DNA from: Thermodesulfobacteriota bacterium
GTDB taxonomy: Bacteria > Desulfobacterota > BSN033 > UBA1163
Assembly (NCBI GenBank): GCA_030024065.1
Contig: JASEIE010000292.1
Span: forward strand, 1 to 5,039
Direction: 5' to 3'
DNA: 5,039 nucleotides
Shown: piece by piece, positions 1 through 5,039 of the stretch
Numbering within the stretch: position 1 is the stretch's first letter
Layout: each line of letters begins with the position of its first letter
Translations under genes and position numbers: made by a program
Notes under the pieces: generated by a model
Seen by the model: only the letters and a program-made list of their open reading frames with translations
What the model was told of the DNA's origin: nothing
The model's database searches: none

Positions 1-1123
1 CATTACTTTTTTAAGAGGACTCATTCTTTTAAAAGAGAGGGATGAAAAGGGCGCCCTCAAAGCGTTCAAAAAAGCAAAGGAATTGGATCCCTCCCTGTCT
101 CAATCCTCCGACTTCCATGTGGCAAGGATTTATGCAAGGCAGAAGAAGTTTTCCGAAGCCAAAGAGAGCTTGAAGGCCGTCATCTCTGTGGACCCGACCT
201 CCGAAACCGCTTCCTTTGCCAAAGAGTATGAGGATGCCCTTGCACGAAGTATTAAAAAATATAAGCCCTGGAGTATTATTGCCGGAGTCGCCTATCAATA
301 CGATGACAATTCACTTCTGAAGCCCTCCAAACGCATCCCCGATGTCGATATATCGGGAGAGAAGGATTCGAGCATCGTGACCACGTTGAGGTTCATCTAT
401 ACCCCTCTCCTGAAGGATCCCTGGGTCTTTACCGGGCAGTACACTTCCTTTACGAACACCTACTTTGATAATCACAGGGTCAATCTTATCAACCAGTCCA
501 TCTCCCTCACCCCGGGTTACAATTTTAAGCGGGGCGTGATCACTCTGCCAACCTCATTCAGTTACCAATGGCTCCGTGAGAAGGAGTATATACATCTCAC
601 CCAGACCAGGCCGACCTTGCATCTCATGGTTTCGACCGATCATATCGTTCAGTTTTCAACAGGGTATGCCCGGAGGGAGATGTTGAAGTCTCCTCCCAAT
701 CATGACCGGAACGAAGAGCGGGATGGAAACATATGGAGCCTCTCTCCGGGATACCTTCGTCCCTTCAAGGGAGGAAAGGGGCTCTTCTACTCCCATTACG
801 AATTTTCGGATGATAACACTGAAGGAAGAAACTGGGAGAATATCGGAAACCGGTTCACGCTAGGCATCATCCTTCCCATTGTCGAGAAGGTGAGCCTGTC
901 ACTATCCGGAGACATTTTATTACAGGATTATCGTCATACCCATACCTTCTATGGAATGGAACGAAGCGACAGAATCTATTACGGTTCCACCGGTATTCGG
1001 TGGGAAATTCTGAAGGGATTAAAACTCAACCTCCAGTATGCCCATACGAGAGCCGATTCGAACATCGATGTGTATGAATACAGAAGAAATGTGGTTCAAT
1101 TAGGGGTGGAATATACCTTTTAA
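1..1123 (+). CDS. TPR-containing outer-membrane beta-barrel protein (5' end outside window)
   Basis: The frame is open from the first complete codon at position 2, so the gene starts upstream of the window. The TTG at 83 is an internal Leu codon inside a TPR helix, not a start. The visible 373 residues begin with two tetratricopeptide units (about 1-31 and 35-68), each ending in the typical 'LDP' or 'VDP' turn. After a short linker (about 70-88), residues 90-373 alternate polar and aromatic/hydrophobic residues in roughly 14 amphipathic stretches. The first contains 'YQYDDN', a pattern common at the start of such barrels. The protein ends in '...VEYTF', and a terminal Phe is the usual recognition signal for the BAM machinery, so I place it in the outer membrane with the TPR part in the periplasm. 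The architecture resembles Slam/DUF560-type proteins, but that assignment is inference. A generic porin-like or export barrel is equally possible. It is followed 11 nt later by the FecR-domain gene and is probably cotranscribed with it. Barrel and TPR calls are firm; the cargo or function is unknown. Confidence 0.8.
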   Translation, partial: ITFLRGLILLKERDEKGALKAFKKAKELDPSLSQSSDFHVARIYARQKKFSEAKESLKAVISVDPTSETASFAKEYEDALARSIKKYKPWSIIAGVAYQYDDNSLLKPSKRIPDVDISGEKDSSIVTTLRFIYTPLLKDPWVFTGQYTSFTNTYFDNHRVNLINQSISLTPGYNFKRGVITLPTSFSYQWLREKEYIHLTQTRPTLHLMVSTDHIVQFSTGYARREMLKSPPNHDRNEERDGNIWSLSPGYLRPFKGGKGLFYSHYEFSDDNTEGRNWENIGNRFTLGIILPIVEKVSLSLSGDILLQDYRHTHTFYGMERSDRIYYGSTGIRWEILKGLKLNLQYAHTRADSNIDVYEYRRNVVQLGVEYTF

Positions 1124-1127
1124 GGAG
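1122..1127 (+). promoter_or_regulatory. Shine-Dalgarno of the FecR-domain gene, overlapping the upstream stop codon
   Basis: AAGGAG lies 7 nt before the ATG at 1135, a near-ideal ribosome binding site. Its first two bases are the last two bases of the TAA stop (1121-1123) of the barrel gene. A ribosome terminating on the barrel gene would therefore sit on this site, which suggests translational coupling and supports both the operon and the ATG at 1135 as the start. Confidence 0.8.
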
Positions 1128-1134
1128 AGCGATC

Positions 1135-1959
1135 ATGTTCATAGGACAGCGATATAAGAAGATGATGATCCTTTTCGGTTTTTCCCTCTTTCTGATTTTC
1201 GGGGTGGTTCTCTATGGTTTCCAGACCAGAGCCGCCGGGCCGGTAGGAAAATTTACCCTCGTCGAGGGGAAGGTCGATGTCCTGAGGGGAGGGGCCATGC
1301 CCGCCCTTTCGGTCAAGGCGGGCGATCCCGTCTTTGTGAAGGATGTCGTCAGGACCAAGAGTCAGGCAAGGGCCGAAATTCTTTTCGTAGATGGAAATCA
1401 GATCAAAATTGGACAGCGGACCCGGATCGATATCAGCGAATATATGACCGACGAGAAGAAAAGTGTTGGGATCATCAAATTGCCAAGAGGAAAAGTGGAA
1501 GCCATTGTTCCTCCCCAGGTGGTCAACCGGATCACTCTCTCTCCGAAGGCCAACCGGTTTGAAATCCAGACGCCGGTTGCAGTGGCAGGAGTCAGGGGAT
1601 GCGGATACCAGGTCTATCAGAGCGGAAATACGGCGACCATCTATGTCGAAGAAGGGGTTGTCTATGTCGTCAATCCAAAATTTCCGGACCAGGTGATTGA
1701 AGTCCGCGCAGGAGAGATTGTTACCATCTATGATGATCAACCGGCAACCGCATCAAAGCCGAGAAAGGCAAGCGAAGAAGAGAAGAAGATGTTCGAAAAA
1801 TTAGCCCTTCTCGACGAACCCTCAGGCGTGTTCGATTTTATGATCATGACCACACCGCCCGGACCAGGAATTTCAACCCTGCCTCCTATCACGGAGACTT
1901 ACCCGGGTATCATACAGCCCAGACCAGGCCCCAGTGGACCAGGCCCCAGTACTGAGTAA
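1135..1959 (+). CDS. Secreted FecR-domain protein
   Basis: A 274-residue protein. Basic residues (Arg6, Lys8, Lys9) precede a hydrophobic stretch (about 11-28) and a small-residue region ('TRAAG', 31-35), which reads as a Sec signal peptide or an uncleaved membrane anchor. Residues about 38-200 are a FecR domain: 'GKFTLVEGKVDVLRGG' (38-53), a 'RAEILFVDGNQIKIGQRTRI' strand pair (79-98), and the hallmark 'TPVAVAGVRG' (146-155), followed by a strand ending 'VEEGVVYVVN'. There is no cytoplasmic anti-sigma region like that of true FecR and no sigma-factor gene nearby, so this is a stand-alone periplasmic FecR-domain protein rather than an iron-citrate regulator. The tail from about 203 is charged, then Pro/Gly-rich (about 240-272), likely disordered. 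The only cysteine, Cys156, directly follows GVRG, where Thr is more usual. It probably works with the upstream barrel protein, and possibly with the CHASE2 cyclase encoded convergently. FecR proteins are known to occur near CHASE2 cyclases. The exact role is unknown. Confidence 0.85.
   Translation: MFIGQRYKKMMILFGFSLFLIFGVVLYGFQTRAAGPVGKFTLVEGKVDVLRGGAMPALSVKAGDPVFVKDVVRTKSQARAEILFVDGNQIKIGQRTRIDISEYMTDEKKSVGIIKLPRGKVEAIVPPQVVNRITLSPKANRFEIQTPVAVAGVRGCGYQVYQSGNTATIYVEEGVVYVVNPKFPDQVIEVRAGEIVTIYDDQPATASKPRKASEEEKKMFEKLALLDEPSGVFDFMIMTTPPGPGISTLPPITETYPGIIQPRPGPSGPGPSTE
1922..1950 (+). repeat. Two-copy 15-bp tandem repeat in the 3' end of the FecR-domain gene
   Basis: GACCAGGCCCCAGT occurs at 1922-1935 and again at 1937-1950, a period of 15 bp that keeps the reading frame. 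It encodes the Pro-Gly-rich end 'RPGPSGPGPS'. This looks like a small in-frame duplication that can expand or contract without disrupting the protein. Confidence 0.75.
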
Positions 1960-1983
1960 GACAGGTGGAGGTTTATTTCGGTT

Positions 1984-2007
1984 AGCGGAAGGGGTTTGGC
2001 TGTTTTT
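1984..2007 (+). terminator. Possible weak rho-independent terminator after the FecR-domain gene
   Basis: AGC (1984-1986) can pair with GCT (1999-2001). After a G/G mismatch, GAA (1988-1990) pairs with TTT (1995-1997, one G-U pair) around a GGGG loop. A five-T run follows at 2003-2007. The position, 25 nt after the stop codon, and the T run fit a terminator for the + strand operon. The stem is short and imperfect, so the call is tentative. The stronger hairpin at 2037-2076 could do the job instead. Confidence 0.35.
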
Positions 2008-2036
2008 CAATCAAGGCAGGGATCAATTTCTATTTA

Positions 2037-2076
2037 CCCCGTTAGAAATAATGCCCCGCTGGAATTTCTAACGGGG
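2037..2076. repeat. 13-bp perfect inverted repeat between the convergent operons (bidirectional terminator or dispersed palindrome)
   Basis: CCCCGTTAGAAAT (2037-2049) and its exact complement ATTTCTAACGGGG (2064-2076) flank a 14-nt loop. The structure sits at the meeting point of two convergent operons, where a bidirectional terminator is expected. However, it is followed by only TTT on the + strand and by a mixed A/T stretch on the - strand, so it lacks strong U tracts. The right arm overlaps the end of the cyclase gene: it contains the TAG stop (2070-2068) and the last two codons plus part of the third-last. A long perfect stem without a T tract, spilling into a coding end, also fits a small dispersed palindrome of the REP or mini-element type. 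Terminator versus repeat cannot be settled from one copy. Confidence 0.65.
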
Positions 2077-4005
2077 TTTACATTCGAGGAGAATGGATTC
2101 AGGCCCTTCTTCCAGCTTATAGACCTCCACCGGTTTCTCTTTCCCCTTGACGATCACCTTTTCCAGCCCCTCGATCCTCAATTTGTAGAGTGAGCCTTTC
2201 TCGATCGCCCCCTTTATCCTGGCGAGGGTATATTCTGTGATAAGAATACGGGCGTTATATTTTCTTGTCAGCCCCTCTATTCTGGCCCCGAGGTTGACAT
2301 GGTCTCCGATAACCGTGTAGTCCATCTTCTTCCCCTCTGCCCCGATGTTTCCAACCAGAACCTCGCCTGTATTGATGCCGATTCCGGAATCGAAAGGAAC
2401 TTTCCCCTCTGCCTCCCACTTCCCCTGAAGTTCTCTCAGTTTCTTCGCCATATTCAGCGCACACTTCACCGCCAGTTCAGCGTGGTTCTCCTGGGGAATG
2501 GGAGCGCCCCAGAAGGCAACGATCTCATCCCCGACGAATTTATCGAGGGTGCCATCCCAATGGAAAATGACCTCCGTCATCTCTCCGAGATACTCGTTCA
2601 GCATGGCCACCACTTCTTCAGGGGTGTGCCTTTCTGAAAAGGTGGTAAATCCCCTGATGTCCGAAAAAAGGACGGTGATTTCCCTCCGTTCACCTCCTAA
2701 CTTCGACATCCCTGGATTTTTAATCAATGCGTTGACCACTCTTTCCGTAGCATAATTCGAAAACATAGACCTGATCTTTCTCGCATACCTTTCCTCAATG
2801 GCATAGTTGTACACCATCATGCTGATGAAGATGAGCAGAATATTATTCAGAGGATAGGCCAGATTGATCCAGAGGCCCTGGTCGGCGAAAAGGGCATAAC
2901 CCAGGCCAAATATGACGAGAAGGAATAGCCCTGTGATGAGAGATGCCCCCATCGCTTTCAGCCTGACTACGAAAAGGGAGAAGAGGAGACCGGAGATGGA
3001 GAGGATGGCGAGATCGATATAAAAATTGTTTTTTTTGAGAAACCGGTTTTCGATGATGGAGGAGATGACATTGGCATGTTTCTCCACTCCTGGTAGGGCG
3101 GGGGAGAAGGGAGTCACCCTTAGGTCGTAGATGCCGACAGCGGTTGCACCAATGAGGACAATCTTCCCCTGGAAGAATTCCGGTTTGATCGTCCCTTCTA
3201 AAATATCCGCAATGGAGAAGTGCTTAAATGTATGATTGGAACCATAATAATAGATCAGGCTTCTTCCATGCCGATCCGTTGGGATATATCGTTTTTCCCC
3301 GAGATGTATTCCTTCCGTGGAATTCAGGACGATCTTTTCGTGTGGAATGCCGAGATAGACTGCCGCTGTCAGAAGATCGATGGAAGGATAGACATGTCCT
3401 CCATATTCGACCACCATCGCCTCCCATCTCAAGGTCCCATCATGTTCAGGAAACATATTGATATGTCCCAATCCCATCATCTCTTCCATCATTTTTGGAA
3501 CAGGAAGAAGGGGTCTCTTCATAGAGATGGGACCATATCGATTGAATTTCTCGGGATGGAGAATAGACTGAATCGCAAAGTTGCTGAGATGTTCGCTATC
3601 CGGCTTATCTGCTTTGTGATCGAATTCGAATACGACAGGCAGCAAGACATTTCCCGCTTCCTTGATGGTACGGCCAAGCATTGAATCGTGCTTTTCATGC
3701 TCACTTAGAATAATGTCCAATACAATGACTTCTGCCCCTCCCTCTGATAATCTCTTCACCAATTGGGCAATCCTGTCCCTGCTCCACGGCCATCTTCCAA
3801 GCTTTCCAATACTCTTTTCATCGATGGCGGCAATGACAATATCTTCGGAAGGCTTGACGATCCCTCTGATTTTGAAACGGTAATCGTAAAGCTTATCTTC
3901 AACGACTTCCAGGAATGAGAATTGGACCCGCATCAAGACGGCAAATAGGATCGTGATAAAAACGCCGATAAAGAAATTCACTTTTATCTTTCGGTAGATT
4001 TCCAT
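2068..4005 (-). CDS. CHASE2-domain transmembrane sensor adenylate cyclase (class III)
   Basis: A 645-residue inner-membrane receptor cyclase, predicted to make cAMP from ATP. Order: TM1 (about 11-29); periplasmic CHASE2 sensor (about 32-325) with family landmarks 'EDKLYDYRFKIRG' (36-48), 'AAIDEKSIGKLGRWPWSRDR' (59-78), 'GKIVLIGATAVGIYD' (280-294) and 'LPGVEKHANVI' (304-314); three TM helices (about 329-347, 353-373, 380-401); then a class III cyclase domain (about 440-630). Metal ligands are Asp449 in 'FSDIRGF' and Asp493 in 'DKFVGDE'. Lys489 and Thr564 (in 'YTVIGDHVN') are the adenine-selecting pair, and Asn571 and Arg575 stabilise the transition state. Lys/Thr is the class IIIb pattern, a group often activated by bicarbonate. 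All key residues are present, so it should be active. The ligand of CHASE2 is unknown. ATG 4005 lies 4 nt after the release-factor-like gene's stop, with only a weak GGA (4016-4014) ahead of it, so expression probably depends on coupling to that gene. Its last codons lie in a hairpin shared with the convergent operon. Confidence 0.93.
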   Translation of the reverse strand: MEIYRKIKVNFFIGVFITILFAVLMRVQFSFLEVVEDKLYDYRFKIRGIVKPSEDIVIAAIDEKSIGKLGRWPWSRDRIAQLVKRLSEGGAEVIVLDIILSEHEKHDSMLGRTIKEAGNVLLPVVFEFDHKADKPDSEHLSNFAIQSILHPEKFNRYGPISMKRPLLPVPKMMEEMMGLGHINMFPEHDGTLRWEAMVVEYGGHVYPSIDLLTAAVYLGIPHEKIVLNSTEGIHLGEKRYIPTDRHGRSLIYYYGSNHTFKHFSIADILEGTIKPEFFQGKIVLIGATAVGIYDLRVTPFSPALPGVEKHANVISSIIENRFLKKNNFYIDLAILSISGLLFSLFVVRLKAMGASLITGLFLLVIFGLGYALFADQGLWINLAYPLNNILLIFISMMVYNYAIEERYARKIRSMFSNYATERVVNALIKNPGMSKLGGERREITVLFSDIRGFTTFSERHTPEEVVAMLNEYLGEMTEVIFHWDGTLDKFVGDEIVAFWGAPIPQENHAELAVKCALNMAKKLRELQGKWEAEGKVPFDSGIGINTGEVLVGNIGAEGKKMDYTVIGDHVNLGARIEGLTRKYNARILITEYTLARIKGAIEKGSLYKLRIEGLEKVIVKGKEKPVEVYKLEEGPESILLECKPR

Positions 4006-4009
4006 CGAT

Positions 4010-4372
4010 TTAATCCATATGGTTACGATCGAATGAAGGGCTCTGACGGAATCGTTTCTTTTTAGAGTGAATCTTCCTTTCCTCTATCCTTTTTTCTTTC
4101 GCTTTTAATGGGACAGACGAAGGAATGCGTTTCTTTTTCGGTCGATTCAACTTCATCAGGCGCTTCTGAAGTCTCTCAAACGCTTGATTCAGATTTTGCG
4201 ATTGAAGCCGATGTTCCGTTGCCGTCACTGTGATGCCAGAGGGAAGATGTTTCAGCCGGACAGCGGTCTCCGTCTTATTCTTTCTTTGCCCCCCCGGGCC
4301 ACTGGAACGATAGGTTTCAACGATCGCCTGTTTTTTTAGGATTTCAGGATCGATATCATATTTATGGTGCAT
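4010..4372 (-). CDS. Small GGQ-domain release-factor-like protein (ArfB/RF-1 domain family)
   Basis: A 120-residue protein containing the peptidyl-tRNA hydrolysis domain of class I release factors. 'SSGPGGQRKNKTETAVRLKH' (23-42) holds the catalytic GGQ at 27-29, followed by 'LPSGITV' and a helix with 'LQSQNLNQAFERLQKRL' (56-72). There is no codon-recognition domain. Residues 69-107 are rich in Lys and Arg, like the basic tail that ArfB inserts into the mRNA channel of stalled ribosomes. The likely role is hydrolysis of peptidyl-tRNA on stalled ribosomes, in the cytoplasm. The residues after GGQ are Arg-Lys instead of the usual Asn/His/Ser-Val, so it belongs to a divergent branch of small RF-like proteins rather than clearly to ArfB itself. 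ATG 4372 is preceded by a weak AGAG (4385-4382), and the next Met is at residue 73, inside the domain's end, so this start is well supported. The gene runs into the cyclase gene with a 4-nt gap. A 160-bp gap separates it from phoU. Confidence 0.85.
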   Translation of the reverse strand: MHHKYDIDPEILKKQAIVETYRSSGPGGQRKNKTETAVRLKHLPSGITVTATEHRLQSQNLNQAFERLQKRLMKLNRPKKKRIPSSVPLKAKEKRIEERKIHSKKKRFRQSPSFDRNHMD

Positions 4373-4410
4373 GGATTTAATCTCTTTAAATTACGATTTC
4401 TATGGTTAGG

Positions 4411-4453
4411 GTAACGATGCCCCTGCCTACCGGCAGGCAGGCGTTTCGGTTAC
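4411..4453. repeat. REP-like palindrome in the phoU to release-factor gap
   Basis: The core at 4422-4441 is CCTGCCT and its exact complement AGGCAGG around a 6-nt loop ACCGGC. An alternative register pairs CTGCC (4423-4427) with GGCAG (4432-4436) around TACC. Outer arms GTAAC (4411-4415) and GTTAC (4449-4453) are also complementary, giving an extended imperfect hairpin. Sequences of this CTGCC/GGCAG type are, from memory, frequent dispersed intergenic palindromes in diverse bacteria. No T run follows it on the - strand, so it is more likely a repeat than a strong terminator. The rest of 4373-4532 is A/T-rich. I see no convincing promoter or RNA gene in it. Confidence 0.6.
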
Positions 4454-4532
4454 TGATTAAGGTTACGTGCAAAGAATTAAGAGACGATAAACGTAGCCTT
4501 TTATTTTTATTAACGATACGGGCTTCTTAACC

Positions 4533-5039
4533 TTAACCTTCTTTCTTTGCTTCTTCTTTGACATCAGCATGGTGTTTGATCACCAGGCCGTCCACCATAA
4601 AGATCACATCTTCAGCAATGTTCGTGGCATGATCAGCAATGCGTTCGAGACATCGACCGACAATGATCAGATGGACTGCTCTCGTGATAGTCTTCTGATC
4701 TGAAATCATATAGGTGAGGAGCTCCCTGAAGACCTGGTCATTTAACCCATCGACGAGGTCGTCTCTTTCGCATACGGAACGCGCCAATTTGGAATCTCGG
4801 TTTACAAAGGCATCCAGGACATCCTTGACCATTGTTTGGGTAATCTCAGCCATCCTTGGTATATCGATATAGGGTTTGAGTTGGGGTTCCTGGTTCAAAG
4901 AGATGGCCCGTTCCGCAATATTGACTGCCTGATCTCCCATTCGTTCCAGATCGGTGATGATTTTCATGGTGGAGGTGATAAAACGTAGATCCACTGCCAT
5001 GGGCTGTCTCAGGGCAAGAAGTCTCAAACACGTCTCATC
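4533..5039 (-). CDS. phoU: PhoU, phosphate signalling protein (5' end outside window)
   Basis: The visible part is 168 residues, beginning 'DETCLRLLALRQPMAVDLRF'. The frame stays open to the right edge, so the TTG at 5027 is an internal Leu codon and not a start. PhoU proteins are usually about 210-240 residues, so roughly 50 N-terminal residues are missing. Both metal-cluster motifs of the two three-helix repeats are present: 'DLERMGDQAVNIAERA' (30-45, with Glu32 and Asp36) and 'LERIADHATNIAEDV' (131-145, with Glu132 and Asp136). PhoU acts at the inner face of the membrane. It damps PhoR kinase signalling and Pst phosphate uptake when phosphate is plentiful. It is commonly the last gene of a pst operon, which would lie beyond position 5039 and cannot be seen here. 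The gene ends with TAA, then GGT, then a second in-frame TAA. The short acidic/basic tail 'DVKEEAKKEG' is not part of the conserved fold. Confidence 0.93.
   Translation of the reverse strand, partial: DETCLRLLALRQPMAVDLRFITSTMKIITDLERMGDQAVNIAERAISLNQEPQLKPYIDIPRMAEITQTMVKDVLDAFVNRDSKLARSVCERDDLVDGLNDQVFRELLTYMISDQKTITRAVHLIIVGRCLERIADHATNIAEDVIFMVDGLVIKHHADVKEEAKKEG

Noticed and set aside
83..85. TTG as the start codon of the barrel gene
   Set aside because: The frame is open to the left edge, and the upstream codons encode the first half of a canonical TPR unit, so this TTG is an internal Leu.
1120..1740. 206-residue reading frame on the - strand opposite the FecR-domain gene
   Set aside because: It lies entirely antisense to a well-supported gene and shows no recognisable domain. 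It is a by-product of codon use in the real gene.
1996..2193. 65-residue + strand reading frame across the convergent gap
   Set aside because: Its middle is just the translated inverted repeat and its end is antisense to the cyclase. There is no ribosome binding site or family similarity.
3028..3036. Slippery A-AAA-AAC heptamer in frame in the cyclase gene, at the CHASE2 to TM2 junction
   Set aside because: The run of eight A's followed by C fits a -1 frameshift site, but I saw no clear downstream stimulatory structure, and Lys-Lys-Asn coding in an AT-rich stretch explains it.
3220..3684. 154-residue + strand reading frame inside the cyclase gene
   Set aside because: It is antisense to the CHASE2 domain, whose motifs are clear on the other strand. 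There is no independent support.
4373..4532. Promoter for the release-factor-like/cyclase pair
   Set aside because: Several A/T-rich hexamers exist on the - strand, but none forms a convincing -35/-10 pair with proper spacing.
4526..4540. Telomere-like TTAACC array
   Set aside because: Only two full units are present. It is far too short, and it lies at a gene end rather than a replicon end.

Overview
The window looks like ordinary chromosomal DNA from a Gram-negative bacterium. It has an outer-membrane beta-barrel protein with a terminal Phe, a secreted FecR-domain protein, a CHASE2-type sensor cyclase, and PhoU. Moderate GC content and the pairing of FecR with CHASE2 suggest a Desulfobacterota- or Nitrospirota-like organism. 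That is an inference from gene families, not a measured placement.

Layout. Positions 1-1959 (+ strand) carry the 3' part of a TPR/outer-membrane barrel gene, followed 11 nt later by a FecR-domain protein gene whose Shine-Dalgarno overlaps the barrel gene's stop codon. Positions 1960-2067 are a short convergent gap with a weak terminator-like hairpin and the left arm of a 13-bp perfect inverted repeat. The right arm of that repeat lies inside the end of the opposing gene. Positions 2068-4372 (- strand) hold, in transcription order, a small GGQ-domain release-factor-like gene and, 4 nt downstream, a 645-residue CHASE2/adenylate cyclase gene. Positions 4373-4532 are a 160-bp gap containing a REP-like palindrome. 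Positions 4533-5039 (- strand) are the 3' part of phoU, which runs off the right edge.

How the genes may work together. The barrel protein (outer membrane), the FecR protein (periplasm) and the CHASE2 cyclase (inner membrane, periplasmic sensor, cytoplasmic catalytic domain) could form a cell-envelope sensing module that reports to a cyclic nucleotide. The cyclase keeps the metal, substrate-selecting and transition-state residues expected of an active class IIIb adenylate cyclase. The link between the two strands rests on proximity and family pattern only. The release-factor-like protein probably acts in ribosome rescue and may share a transcript with the cyclase. PhoU belongs to phosphate (Pst/Pho) control and is probably functionally separate.

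No RNA genes, CRISPR arrays, transposases, phage genes or clear pseudogenes were seen. The less expected points are the hairpin that encodes the cyclase C-terminus, a near-identical leader before two adjacent start codons, and the single cysteine in the FecR GVRG motif.
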